Positions 43,698 to 52,449 of a DNA stretch of 64,000 bases are shown here, piece after piece. The stretch is from contig NZ_SGWX01000001.1 of assembly GCF_004216535.1 (NCBI RefSeq), positions 3,162,001 through 3,226,000 on the forward strand. The letters are read 5' to 3'. How positions within the stretch are numbered: the stretch's first letter is position 1; the number at the start of each line of letters is the position of its first letter. Source of the stretch: Xylanimonas ulmi. Its GTDB lineage: Bacteria; Actinomycetota; Actinomycetes; Actinomycetales; Cellulomonadaceae. The position numbers and the translations under genes were made by a program. The notes under the pieces are model-generated. The model saw only the letters and a list, made by a program, of their open reading frames with translations, searched no databases and was not told the origin of the DNA.

Positions 43698-45509
43698 ATG
43701 GCCCGCAAGCTCCCGGCTGCACTCGTCACGCGCCTCCTTCAGGAGGGCCTCGGCCCGCGCGCGATCGTGGAGCACCTGCGCGTGCACGAGGGTGTCGAGG
43801 TCTCCCCCCAGGCGATCTCGACATTCCGCAAGCGGCACACCACCGTGCCGGCTCAGCACTCGACACGGCGCGTGATCCCCTGGGAAGTGCGCCCCGAGCA
43901 CCGCTCGAGCACCTACCGGCGGGCCGTCCTCGCGTTCCACCGACGGGCCGAGGGTCGCACCCTCACCGGCGAGGAGCGCCGCAACCTGGACCACGTCGAG
44001 CGCACCCTGCGCGAGACGGGCCAGGTCATCACCTATCACCCGGACGAGGGCTGGCTCCTCGTCCCCGCTCGACCCGGGATTGACACCGGGATCGTGAGAG
44101 AACCGGAGGCCGCGATGACAGATCAGGCCGTGCACGCGACGACGATGCACCCCACGACGCCCCAGCACGGTGCTGCGGCAGCGGGGGCCGCCGCGGCCGC
44201 CGGCCAGGTCGAGGCGGCAGGCACGCGACTCGACCCCTGGTTCGGCGCGTACGCGCAGCGCGCTCACGGCATGCGCGCATCAGAGATTCGCGCGCTCTTC
44301 TCGGTCGCCAACCGCCCCGAGGTCGTCTCGCTCGCGGGCGGGATGCCGTTCATCCAAGGCCTGCCGCTCGAGGTGATCGGCGAGGCCATGCGACGCCTCA
44401 TCACGACCAAGGGCGCGACCGCGCTCCAATACGGCTCGGGCCAGGGCGACGAGGAGTTGCGTGAGCGCATCCTTGAGGTGGTCGCGCTCGAGGGCATCAC
44501 CGACGCGCACCCGGACGACGTCGTCGTGACGACGGGCTCGCAACAGGCCCTCGACCTCGTGACCCGCATCTTCGTCGACCCCGGTGACCTCATCCTCGCC
44601 GAGGCGCCGTCCTACGTCGGCGCTCTGGGAGTCTTCCGCTCCTACGAGGCCGAGGTCGCCCATATCGAGATGGACGCCGAGGGCCTGATCCCCGAGGCCC
44701 TGGAGCGCACCCTTGTCGAGGCCCGGGCAGCGGGCAAGACGGTCAAGTTCCTCTACACCATCCCGAACTACCACAATCCGGCCGGCGTCACGCTGTCCCT
44801 CGACCGGCGCCACCAGGTGCTGGAGATCTGCCGGCGTTTCGGTGTGCTGGTCGTCGAGGACAACCCCTACGGCCTGCTCGGCTTCGACCGTGAGCCGCTG
44901 CCCGCGATGCGCGCCTTCGACAACGAGGGTGTGCTGTACCTCGGGTCCTTCTCCAAGACCTTTGCCCCCGGCTACCGCGTGGGCTGGGTCATCGCGCCCC
45001 ACGCCGTGCGCGAGAAGCTTGTGCTCGCCAGCGAGTCCTCGATCCTCTCCCCCTCCAACGCCTCCCAGATGGCCATCACGACCTACCTGGAGACGTGCGA
45101 CTGGAAGGGGCAGATCAAGGCGTACCGCGAGCTCTACCGTGAGCGCCGTGACGCCATGATCGGCGCACTGTCGGAGCACCTGCCGAGCGCCACGTGGAAC
45201 GTGCCGGACGGCGGGTTCTATGTGTGGGTCGGGTTGCCCGAGGGTCTCGACGCGCGCTCGATGCTCCCTCGCGCCGTGACCGAACGGGTCGCCTACGTTC
45301 CCGGCACCGCGTTCTTCTACGACGGCCAGGGCGCCGACCACATGCGCCTGTCGTTCTGCTACCCCACTCCCGAGCGCATCCGTGAGGGCGTGCGACGGCT
45401 CTCGGGCGTCGTCAACGCTGAGGCCGACCTGGTGCAGCTCTTCGGCACGCACGCGGAGCGTGACGAGGACCCGCGCGACGCCGAGTACCCCTCCCCCGAC
45501 CTGGCCTGA
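43698..45509 (+). CDS. In-frame fusion: actinophage-like HTH protein plus PLP-dependent aminotransferase
   Basis: 603 residues if read from ATG 43698. Residues 1-139 (ARKLPAALVTRLLQEGLGPRAI, then SPQAISTFRKRH, IPWEVRPEHRSSTYRRAVL and YHPDEGWLLVPARPGIDTG) look like the small DNA-binding proteins of actinobacteria and actinophages, normally free-standing. Residue 140 is a Met (ATG 44115) with GGAGG five bases upstream, and from there 464 residues form a fold-type I aminotransferase of the 2-aminoadipate/MocR catalytic type: LQYGSGQGDEELRERI, IPNYHNPAGVTL, EDNPYGLLGFD and PLP lysine in GSFSKTFAPGYRVGW. Two products, long and short, are possible. Enzyme substrate unknown. Confidence 0.82.
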   Translation: MARKLPAALVTRLLQEGLGPRAIVEHLRVHEGVEVSPQAISTFRKRHTTVPAQHSTRRVIPWEVRPEHRSSTYRRAVLAFHRRAEGRTLTGEERRNLDHVERTLRETGQVITYHPDEGWLLVPARPGIDTGIVREPEAAMTDQAVHATTMHPTTPQHGAAAAGAAAAAGQVEAAGTRLDPWFGAYAQRAHGMRASEIRALFSVANRPEVVSLAGGMPFIQGLPLEVIGEAMRRLITTKGATALQYGSGQGDEELRERILEVVALEGITDAHPDDVVVTTGSQQALDLVTRIFVDPGDLILAEAPSYVGALGVFRSYEAEVAHIEMDAEGLIPEALERTLVEARAAGKTVKFLYTIPNYHNPAGVTLSLDRRHQVLEICRRFGVLVVEDNPYGLLGFDREPLPAMRAFDNEGVLYLGSFSKTFAPGYRVGWVIAPHAVREKLVLASESSILSPSNASQMAITTYLETCDWKGQIKAYRELYRERRDAMIGALSEHLPSATWNVPDGGFYVWVGLPEGLDARSMLPRAVTERVAYVPGTAFFYDGQGADHMRLSFCYPTPERIREGVRRLSGVVNAEADLVQLFGTHAERDEDPRDAEYPSPDLA

Positions 45510-45583
45510 TCCTGCGCCAGGGACGGCCGCCCCACGACCCGGCCGCACCCTGACCCTCCGACGACGAATCGAGCAGGCGCCTC

Positions 45584-46666
45584 ATGACCACCTCGCTGCC
45601 CTCCACCATCGCCTCGTCCGGCGCCTCCGGCGCCGCTGGGGCCACGCCCGCCCGGGTCGCCGACGTCGTCGCACCCGGTCTTGGAGACGTGCCGTCCGGG
45701 GACCCGAAGCCCGGCTCGGGCCTGTCGGTCGTCGTCCTGGCCGGTGGCCTCTCGCATGAGCGCGACGTCTCGCTCCGCTCGGGACGACGCGTCGCCGAGA
45801 CGCTGCGCGCGGCGGGTGTCGACGTCTCGTTGCACGACGTCGACGCCACCCTTCTGACCTACCTGGACCAGCAGCGCCCTGACGTTGTCTGGCCACTGCT
45901 CCACGGCGCCGGCGGTGAGGACGGATCGCTGCGTGACGTGCTCGAACTCTCGGGCGTGCCGTACGTCGGGACCGGACCTCGCGCGAGTCGTCGCGCCTGG
46001 GACAAGCCGATCGCCAAGGAGCAACTGTTGGCCGCGGGGCTGTCGACCCCGGACTGGCTGACCCTCCCCCAAGACCTGTTCCGTGACCTCGGCGCCCACG
46101 GGGTCTTGACCACCGTCGTCGAGCGCTTCGGCCTGCCCGTCGTCGTCAAGCCGACGCGAGGGGGCTCCGCGCTGGGTGTGACCCGCGTCAACCGTCCGGA
46201 CCATCTCGCCCGCGCGATGGTCGACTGCTTCGCCTATGGCGGCGGCGCGCTCATCGAGCGTGCGATCGACGGCGTCGAGCTCGCGGTCTCCGTGGTCGAG
46301 GGACCGCAGGGGCCGGTCGCGCTCCCCGCGGTCGAGGTCGTCGTCGACGGAGGGTATGACTACGACGCGCGGTACAACGCGGGGCGGGTTGAGTACTTTG
46401 TGCCCGCCCGGCTGTCCGCAGCGCAGGCCGACGACGTCGCCCGCGTCGCCGTCACGGCGCATCGGGCACTGGAGTTGCGGCACCTGTCGCGCACCGACCT
46501 CATCCTTCAGGCTGACGGGACCGCGCAGGTCCTCGAGGTGAACGTCGCGCCTGGCATGACCGAGACGTCGCTCTTCCCTCAGGCGGCCGCCGCGGCCGGG
46601 CATGACCTGGCGACGCTGTACCGCGGCATCGTCGAGTCCGCCGCACGAGCGACGTCCACCAACTGA
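45584..46666 (+). CDS. D-alanine-D-alanine ligase-like ATP-grasp protein
   Basis: 360 residues. After a ~45-residue Ser/Ala/Pro-rich lead, LSVVVLAGGLSHERDVSLRSGRRV and PLLHGAGGEDGSLRDVLELSGVPYVGTG match Ddl. ATP-grasp sites are LPVVVKPTRGGSALGVTRV and VLEVNVAPGMTETSLFPQA. Actinobacteria often carry such a gene beside parAB in addition to the main ddl, so its substrate may differ from D-Ala. It converges with parB across a terminator and two parS sites. Confidence 0.8.
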   Translation: MTTSLPSTIASSGASGAAGATPARVADVVAPGLGDVPSGDPKPGSGLSVVVLAGGLSHERDVSLRSGRRVAETLRAAGVDVSLHDVDATLLTYLDQQRPDVVWPLLHGAGGEDGSLRDVLELSGVPYVGTGPRASRRAWDKPIAKEQLLAAGLSTPDWLTLPQDLFRDLGAHGVLTTVVERFGLPVVVKPTRGGSALGVTRVNRPDHLARAMVDCFAYGGGALIERAIDGVELAVSVVEGPQGPVALPAVEVVVDGGYDYDARYNAGRVEYFVPARLSAAQADDVARVAVTAHRALELRHLSRTDLILQADGTAQVLEVNVAPGMTETSLFPQAAAAAGHDLATLYRGIVESAARATSTN

Positions 46667-46690
46667 CCCAGCCCAGCCCAAGCCGCGGCG

Positions 46691-46706
46691 CGTTTCACGT
46701 GAAACG
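46691..46706. promoter_or_regulatory. parS: parS site 1
   Basis: CGTTTCACGTGAAACG, a perfect palindrome carrying the 14-bp ParB-binding core GTTTCACGTGAAAC. It lies just after the ddl-like gene. Confidence 0.9.
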
Positions 46707-46730
46707 TCGCCGCCTGTGGAGGAGTTGACG

Positions 46731-46770
46731 ACTGAGGGTCCCTGTTTCACGTGAAACAGGGACCCTCAGT
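46731..46770. terminator. parS: 40-bp perfect palindrome: parS site 2 at the core of a convergent terminator
   Basis: Twenty bases starting ACTGAGGGTCCCTG and their exact reverse complement meet without a loop. The centre (46743-46758) is TGTTTCACGTGAAACA, the consensus parS. It lies between the convergent ddl-like and parB genes, so it can act as ParB loading site and as a two-way terminator. Confidence 0.85.
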
Positions 46771-46790
46771 CTCGCGGCGATGCGCGCCCA

Positions 46791-48245
46791 TTACGACTTG
46801 AGCAACCCCGGATCGTCGGGCGCCATGACCGCGAGGATGCGATTGAGGTCCTCGACCGAGGCGAACTCCACGGTGAGTCGGCCCTTCGACTTGCCCACCT
46901 GCACCTTGACGCGCGTCTCGAAGCGGTCCGAGAGGCGCCCGGCGAGGTCGTCGACGGCGACGCTGCGCTGACCCGCACGTGGCGCGCGCGTCTTCGCGTC
47001 CGGCCGCTCCGAACCCATGAGCGTGACGATCTCCTCCGTCGCCCGCACCGACAGGCCCTCGGAGACGATGCGCTGCGCGAGGCGCTCGATCTCAGCCCCA
47101 TCGGTGAGCCCCAACAGCGCACGCGCGTGTCCAGCGGAGAGAATGCCCGCCGCGACGCGGCGCTGGACGAGCGGCGGGAGCTTCAGGAGCCGCAGGGTGT
47201 TCGAGATCTGGGGTCGGCTCCGCGCGATGCGCGTGGCCAACTCCTCGTGCGTGCACCCAAAGTCGTCGAGCAACTGCCGGTACGCCGCGGCCTCCTCCAG
47301 AGGATTGAGCTGGGCGCGATGCAGGTTCTCCAACAGCGCGTTGCGCAGCATGTCCGCGTCATCGGTCTCGCGGATGATCGCCGGAACGGTGTCCAGTCCG
47401 GCCAACTGGGTCGCCCGCCAGCGGCGCTCGCCCATGATGAGCTCGTACTGCCCGTCGCCGTCGCGGTCCGGGCGGACCACGATCGGCTGCAGCACACCGA
47501 TCTCCTTGATCGACTCGACCAACTCGTCGAGCTCCGTCTCGTCAAAGACGGTCCTCGGCTGCCAGGTGTTGGGGCGGATCGCCGCGACGGGAAGCTCAGC
47601 GAACGAGGCTCCCGGCACCGGAAGAAGATCGGAGTCAGCGTCCACTCCCCCGGATGTTTCACGTGAAACGGCGCCCAGGTTCCCGTCGCTGAACGCCTGA
47701 ACGCGCGACGCTGCCACGGCGCCGCCACGGCTGGCGAGTGCGTCATGGGGAACCCGCACCGAGCCGATCGGCGTCACGGAGGCCAACTCCCCACCGACGA
47801 CGGGGGTGGCGCCGGTGACGACGCCGATCTCCGCGGGGCCAACACCGCTCGACTCGGTCACAACCGTCGTGTGCCCGGCCTGGTCCCCTGTCCGTTGCGC
47901 CATCACCCCGGCCTCGGAGGCATCCTGCTCTTCCGCGACCGCGGTGCTGTCGGCGCTCGCCCCAGCGGCTGCCAGTCGAGGACCGCCCGCAGTGCGAATC
48001 GCCAGACGTCCGCTCGACATCGCGGCGTCCCACGACATGGACCGTCCGCTCACCACGCCGCTCTTCGTCAAGGCGTCGCTGGCGTCTCCGGCGCCTTCGT
48101 CGGGCTCCACCGACACCGGCGCGAGGCGTTCCCCCTCCCGTTCGGCCGCGGGAAAGAAGACGTCGACCGGGCGGTCGCCTTCGGGACCCGACGGGATGAG
48201 CGCGCCCAGCCCGCGACCCAGACCCCGCTTCTTCTGAGCACTCAT
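46791..48245 (-). CDS. parB: Chromosome partitioning protein ParB with a long N-terminal insertion
   Basis: CTP-dependent DNA clamp that loads at parS and spreads. 484 residues; ATG 48245 is preferred over 48251 because GAGGGA is then six bases upstream. The ParA-contact peptide [14 protein letters not shown] is at residues 5-18, but the ParB/Srx domain starts only at ~217 ([15 protein letters not shown]), leaving a ~195-residue low-complexity linker where a few tens are usual. Then come [14 protein letters not shown] (CTP site), the HTH ([24 protein letters not shown]) and a C-terminal dimer domain. A parS site lies within the linker coding sequence. Confidence 0.95.
   Translation of the reverse strand: MSAQKKRGLGRGLGALIPSGPEGDRPVDVFFPAAEREGERLAPVSVEPDEGAGDASDALTKSGVVSGRSMSWDAAMSSGRLAIRTAGGPRLAAAGASADSTAVAEEQDASEAGVMAQRTGDQAGHTTVVTESSGVGPAEIGVVTGATPVVGGELASVTPIGSVRVPHDALASRGGAVAASRVQAFSDGNLGAVSRETSGGVDADSDLLPVPGASFAELPVAAIRPNTWQPRTVFDETELDELVESIKEIGVLQPIVVRPDRDGDGQYELIMGERRWRATQLAGLDTVPAIIRETDDADMLRNALLENLHRAQLNPLEEAAAYRQLLDDFGCTHEELATRIARSRPQISNTLRLLKLPPLVQRRVAAGILSAGHARALLGLTDGAEIERLAQRIVSEGLSVRATEEIVTLMGSERPDAKTRAPRAGQRSVAVDDLAGRLSDRFETRVKVQVGKSKGRLTVEFASVEDLNRILAVMAPDDPGLLKS
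47655..47670. promoter_or_regulatory. parS: parS site 3, inside parB
   Basis: TGTTTCACGTGAAACG within the coding sequence for the parB linker, read as part of AVSRETS (residues 192-198). Confidence 0.88.
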
Positions 48246-48354
48246 ACCCATTCCCTCGTCTCACGTCGACGTGTCGCCGTCATCATTGCCCTCCGCCTCG
48301 TGGTGGCGGCCCCTCGCTCGCCCGTCGTCACATGTGCGCGCTTCGGCATCGAGA

Positions 48355-49620
48355 CTACGCACGTTCCTGCAGGTCAGCGCGTTGAACAGCGCGCTCCGCG
48401 AGCTCTCGCGCCGCCTCCAGATAGGCGAGCGCGCCCGTCGACGACGGGTCGTAGGTCATGACCGTCTGCCCATGGCTCGGCGCCTCAGAGATGCGCACCG
48501 AACGCGGAACTGTCGTCTTGAGCGTCTGCTCGGGGAAGTGCCGGCGCACCTCATCCGCGACCTGCTGTGCGAGGTTGGTGCGTCCGTCGTACATCGTCAA
48601 GAGGATCGTGGACACCGCCAGGTGCGGGTTGAGATGCGCCTTGATGAGGTCGATCGTCTTGAGGAGTTGGCTCAGTCCCTCCAGTGCGTAGTACTCGCAC
48701 TGAATCGGAATGAGCACCTCGCGTCCCACGACGAACGCGTTGACGGTCAACAGTCCCAGACTCGGAGGGCAGTCCACCAGCACGTAATCGATAGGCTCCT
48801 CACCGCGCGCCTGCCTGTCGGCGAGGTACTGATCCAGTGCGCGGCGCAGGCGTGTTTCACGTGAAACAAGCGACACGAGCTCGATCTCTGCGCCCGAGAG
48901 GTCAATGGTCGCCGGAACCGCCCACAGACCGGGTACGTCGGGGCACGCCTGGATCGCTGACTCCAGGGGCGCATCCTCGACAAGCACCTCGTAGATCGAC
49001 TGCGTTCCCGCCCGATGCTCGATTCCGAGGGCGGTCGAGGCGTTGCCCTGCGGGTCGTTGTCGATCACCAGCACATTCAGGCCGGCATGGGCGAGTCCGG
49101 CGGCAAGGTTGACCGTCGTGGTCGTCTTGCCGACACCGCCCTTCTGATTCGCCACGGTGAGAATTCGCGTCTGGGCTGGTCGGGGGAACTTCCGCCCCTG
49201 CAGGTCGATGCGGCGTCGAGCGTCGACCGCTAACTGCGCAGCCAGCGGGGTGTCCTCATCAACCTCGGGAATGCTCTCGATCAACGCGGCTCGGTTTCCG
49301 TCCGCGCGGCCCGTCCACGCGGGCTCCGGCGTCTCGAAGCCCTCTGTATCGATCGGTGCTCCGATCGACACCGGAGCGATCACGACCGCCTCGACGGGCG
49401 CCACCTCCGCGCTCACCTGCGAGTCTTCAGGCGCCTGGGTGAGCACCGCCGTCGTGCGACCGTCCTCACCGCGGGCCTCCGCTCCGCCTGCGGTCGGGTC
49501 TGGATCGGGAGTGGGGTGGGGTGGGTGCGTCACCGGCATTGGTGCGGGTTCGGCGTGGTCACGTCCTACGGGAGGCGTGGTCATGCGGCTCCATGGCCAC
49601 CTGCGCTCCTCGGATCCCAT
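48355..49620 (-). CDS. parA: Chromosome partitioning ATPase ParA with an N-terminal extension
   Basis: Deviant-Walker ATPase that moves ParB-parS complexes over the nucleoid. 421 residues; the core ILTVANQKGGVGKTTTTVNL begins near residue 153, so ~150 residues precede it, Pro/Glu/Ala-rich and ending in TPLAAQLAVDARRR, a stretch often seen before actinobacterial ParA. Other motifs: VIDNDPQGNASTALG, VLVDCPPSLGLLTVNAF and SVRISEAPSHGQTV. GAGGAGAGGGA precedes ATG 49620; ATG 49584 (GGAG at four bases) is an alternative. A parS lies in its coding sequence. Confidence 0.95.
   Translation of the reverse strand: MGSEERRWPWSRMTTPPVGRDHAEPAPMPVTHPPHPTPDPDPTAGGAEARGEDGRTTAVLTQAPEDSQVSAEVAPVEAVVIAPVSIGAPIDTEGFETPEPAWTGRADGNRAALIESIPEVDEDTPLAAQLAVDARRRIDLQGRKFPRPAQTRILTVANQKGGVGKTTTTVNLAAGLAHAGLNVLVIDNDPQGNASTALGIEHRAGTQSIYEVLVEDAPLESAIQACPDVPGLWAVPATIDLSGAEIELVSLVSRETRLRRALDQYLADRQARGEEPIDYVLVDCPPSLGLLTVNAFVVGREVLIPIQCEYYALEGLSQLLKTIDLIKAHLNPHLAVSTILLTMYDGRTNLAQQVADEVRRHFPEQTLKTTVPRSVRISEAPSHGQTVMTYDPSSTGALAYLEAARELAERAVQRADLQERA
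48853..48868. promoter_or_regulatory. parS: parS site 4, inside parA
   Basis: Consensus TGTTTCACGTGAAACA in the parA coding sequence, read as LVSRET on the minus strand. Confidence 0.9.
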
Positions 49621-49856
49621 GCTGTACGTCCCTCTCCTCGACCCGGTCTCGGCTGAGGGATCCGTACGTGCACGTCAGGGGCACTTCGACGGCGTCCAGC
49701 CACAGCCACGCGCACAGCCTACGGCCTTGAGGTGGCGTGAGCGGCGCGTCCACACCGCGGGGGACGGAATGCTGACGCGGACCCGGGCCTGCGTCACTGC
49801 CGCGCCACGGGACATGGCGCCGAGCTCGCCGATGCTTCACGCGAGACACGCGGGCG

Positions 49857-49872
49857 CGTTTCACGTGAAACA
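49857..49872. promoter_or_regulatory. parS: parS site 5, between parA and rsmG
   Basis: CGTTTCACGTGAAACA just downstream of the rsmG stop. A degenerate relative TGCTTCACGCGAGACA (three mismatches) lies 8 bases away at 49833-49848. The rest of the 262-base gap shows no gene. Confidence 0.88.
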
Positions 49873-49882
49873 TCAGACCGAC

Positions 49883-50560
49883 TCAGCCTCGGCGCACCCG
49901 CAGGATCGTCGTCGGCTCGACCCCGGGGACCGTGACCCCCGACAGGAGCTCAGGCTCCGAGGCCTTGAACGAACGCAGCGCCTTGCGCGCAGGGTCGATC
50001 TCGCTTGCGACGTTCCGCCCTTTGAGGATGATCATCTCGCCGCCCCGGCGCAGGAGCGGCATGCTCATGCGGGTGAGCTTCGCCAAGTTGGCCACGGCAC
50101 GGGAGGTGACCACATCGGCCTCAAAGGCCCCGTGATACTCCTCCGCGCGTCCGCGCCTAACCTCGACGTTCATCAGCCCAAAGCGCTCCACGACCTCTTC
50201 AAGCCACGTGGTGCGCCGCTCCATCGGCTCGATCAGCACGAGCCGCAACTGCGGGCGCATCATCGCGACAACGATCCCGGGCAGCCCGGCCCCTGAGCCG
50301 ATATCGACCACCACACCCGTGGACGGGAGGTGGGGGACGAGGGCCGCCGAGTTCAACAGGTGCCGCTCCCACAGTCGCGACACCTCGCGAGGGCCGATCA
50401 GGCCCCGCAGCCCCCCCTGCTCGCGTAGGAGCTCCCCGAAGCAGCGCACGTTGTCGTACGCGTCCCCCAGAAGCTCGCGCACCATCGCGGACTCTCCGAG
50501 CGCGCGGTCCTGGGTGTCGTCCTCCACCGGCTGCGAGGGTCGCTCCAGCTCTTCGCTCAT
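49883..50560 (-). CDS. rsmG: 16S rRNA (guanine527-N7)-methyltransferase
   Basis: SAM-dependent methylase of G527 in 16S rRNA (GidB). 225 residues. VSRLWERHLLNSAALVPHL, SAM motif VVVDIGSGAGLPGIVVAMM, LIEPMERRTTWLEEVVERF and VVTSRAVANLAKL are all conserved. It lies between jag and parA as in other actinobacteria. Changes in this gene can give low-level streptomycin resistance; nothing abnormal is seen here. Confidence 0.95.
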   Translation of the reverse strand: MSEELERPSQPVEDDTQDRALGESAMVRELLGDAYDNVRCFGELLREQGGLRGLIGPREVSRLWERHLLNSAALVPHLPSTGVVVDIGSGAGLPGIVVAMMRPQLRLVLIEPMERRTTWLEEVVERFGLMNVEVRRGRAEEYHGAFEADVVTSRAVANLAKLTRMSMPLLRRGGEMIILKGRNVASEIDPARKALRSFKASEPELLSGVTVPGVEPTTILRVRRG

Positions 50561-50580
50561 CGACCGATCACCGCACCCGG

Positions 50581-50596
50581 TGTTTCACGTGAAACA
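50581..50596. promoter_or_regulatory. parS: parS site 6, between jag and rsmG
   Basis: Consensus TGTTTCACGTGAAACA in the 42-base gap between jag and rsmG, the site nearest to oriC, about 4.3 kb away. Confidence 0.92.
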
Positions 50597-50602
50597 CGAT
50601 GC

Positions 50603-51103
50603 TCACTGGGCTGGCTGGACCACGACGTAGCGCTCGGGCTCAACGCCACGCGAGTCGCTCGACAAGCCGGCCGCGGCGACGACGTCGTGCACCACCTTGC
50701 GCTCAAAGGCGTTGAGGGGCTCGAGCGAGAGCTCGCTGCCCGTCTCCTTGACCTGGGCGACGGCCTTCTCGGCCAGCTCGGTGAGCTCGGCGCGGCGCTG
50801 CGCGCGGAACCCCGCGACGTCAAGCATGAGCCGGCTGCGCTCCCCCGTCTTCGCCTGCACCGCCAGCCGCGTCAGGTCCTGAAGCGCCTCAAGCACCTCT
50901 CCCTCGCGGCCCACCAGGTGCTTGAGCGACCCCTGGTCCTCGGCCAGGATCTCGACCGCTGCGCGTCCGTGGCGCACGTCGATGTCGATGTCGCCGTCGA
51001 GGTCGGCGATGTCGAGCAGCTCCTCTAGGTAGTCGGCCGCGACCTCGCCCTCCTCCTCCAGCTCCGAGGTGCGGTTGGTCGCTTCTGGTGTCGTGTTCGT
51101 CAT
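50603..51103 (-). CDS. khpB: Jag/KhpB RNA-binding protein (KH and R3H domains)
   Basis: 166 residues. An acidic lead is followed by a KH domain (GSLKHLVGREGEVLEALQDLTRLAV) and an R3H domain (SRLMLDVAGFRAQRRAELTELAEKAV, then LEPLNAFERKVVHDVVA). It binds RNA and affects cell wall growth and division in other bacteria. Placed right after yidC, six bases apart. Confidence 0.93.
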   Translation of the reverse strand: MTNTTPEATNRTSELEEEGEVAADYLEELLDIADLDGDIDIDVRHGRAAVEILAEDQGSLKHLVGREGEVLEALQDLTRLAVQAKTGERSRLMLDVAGFRAQRRAELTELAEKAVAQVKETGSELSLEPLNAFERKVVHDVVAAAGLSSDSRGVEPERYVVVQPAQ

Positions 51104-51109
51104 GGCTCG

Positions 51110-52066
51110 TCAGCCCTTCTTCTTGCGGTTCTTGCGCTGAGGCTGCACCCGCTGGCCGCTCGGCTTGGGCTTCTCCTCCTCGGGAGCCACCTCGGGCACG
51201 ATGCCCTTCGCGGCGAGCTTGCGCGCCTGACGCTCCTTGAGCGCGCGCTCTGCCTCCGACCCCGGCGCCGGCATGCGCTTGATGGTGTAGAACTGCTGGC
51301 CCATCGACCAGATGTTCGTCACGGTCCAGTAGATGAGCACACCCACCGGGAAGTTGACGCCCGACACCGCGAAGACCAGCGGCAGCACATACAGCATGGT
51401 CTTCTGCATGTTCGCCATCGGGCCCTCGAGGGCGGCCTTCGGCATGTTCTTCATTGTCAGCTGGCGCTGCGTGGTGAACGTCGTCGCCGACATCGCGACG
51501 ATGAGCACGATCACGACGACGCGGGCGGCCATGCTCTCGGTCTGCAGGAAGACCTCGGACAGGTGAGCCCCGAAGAGGCTCGACGCCTCGAAGTCCGCGG
51601 CGACGGACTGATCGATCGGTCCGAACGACCACATCCTGTCGAAGTGGTCGCCCCGGGCGATGGGCTGGAGGTTGCTGAGCACGCGGAACAGCGCGAAGAA
51701 GATCGGTGACTGCAGCAGGATCGGCAGGCAGGAGGCGAACGGGTTCGTCCCGTGCTTCTTGTAGAGCTCCATCGTCTCGCGGGTCATGGCCTCGCGAGAC
51801 GCCGGGTCCGTCTTGCCCTTGTACTTCTTCTGGACCGCCTGCAACTCGGGCTGCATGATCTGCATGCCGCGTGAGGCCTTGATCTGCTTGACGAACAGCG
51901 GGATCATCGCCGCTCGCATGATCACTGTGAGCGCGACGATCGCGAGCACCCACGCGTAGCCGGGTCCGGGGCCGAACCCGATGTGGGCGAACACCCAGTG
52001 GGATCCGTACAGGACCCAGGACACCACCCACATGATGGGGGCGAGGATCGGGTCAAAGAAGCCCAT
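51110..52066 (-). CDS. yidC: Membrane protein insertase YidC
   Basis: 318 residues, about five membrane helices, the short Gram-positive type without a large outer domain. Conserved parts: VIMRAAMIPLFVKQ (Arg of the hydrophilic groove), the cytoplasmic hairpin QPELQAVQKKYKG, NPFASCLPILLQSPIFFALFRVL and FPVGVLIYWTVTNIWSMGQQF, then a Lys/Arg-rich tail KNRKKKG that contacts ribosomes. Inserts membrane proteins with or without SecYEG. Confidence 0.96.
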   Translation of the reverse strand: MGFFDPILAPIMWVVSWVLYGSHWVFAHIGFGPGPGYAWVLAIVALTVIMRAAMIPLFVKQIKASRGMQIMQPELQAVQKKYKGKTDPASREAMTRETMELYKKHGTNPFASCLPILLQSPIFFALFRVLSNLQPIARGDHFDRMWSFGPIDQSVAADFEASSLFGAHLSEVFLQTESMAARVVVIVLIVAMSATTFTTQRQLTMKNMPKAALEGPMANMQKTMLYVLPLVFAVSGVNFPVGVLIYWTVTNIWSMGQQFYTIKRMPAPGSEAERALKERQARKLAAKGIVPEVAPEEEKPKPSGQRVQPQRKNRKKKG

Positions 52067-52128
52067 AGCGTCGTGTCTCCTTGGGGTACGTCAGAAGTCT
52101 GGGGACCCGGAGCGCGAGCCGGGAGGGT

Positions 52129-52449
52129 TCAGTGCTGGTGCGTCTGCGTGGCTACGCCAGCCTGTGCGCCGGTGTTGGTCGCGCCGTCCACGGGAAGAAC
52201 GGTGCGGCGCGATGGCGGCACGTCGTCCACCCCACCAAGGCTCCACGGGTTGCAGCGCAGGATGCGCCAAAGCGCCAGCCCAGTCCCCCGCAGCGCACCG
52301 TGCGTGCGGATCGCCACAACGGCGTAGTGGGAGCAGGACGGGTAGTACTTGCAGGTCGGCCCCGTCATCGGGGAGACCACGACCTGGTAGACGCGGATCA
52401 TCCCCACCAGCACGCTGGCGGGGATGTCGCGAATGCTCTCGATCCTCAT
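52129..52449 (-). CDS. yidD: Membrane protein insertion efficiency factor YidD
   Basis: 106 residues. [34 protein letters not shown] and the final [16 protein letters not shown] are the family signature, including the three conserved cysteines. ATG 52449 overlaps the rnpA stop (ATGA). Supports YidC-dependent insertion at the inner membrane. Confidence 0.95.
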   Translation of the reverse strand: MRIESIRDIPASVLVGMIRVYQVVVSPMTGPTCKYYPSCSHYAVVAIRTHGALRGTGLALWRILRCNPWSLGGVDDVPPSRRTVLPVDGATNTGAQAGVATQTHQH

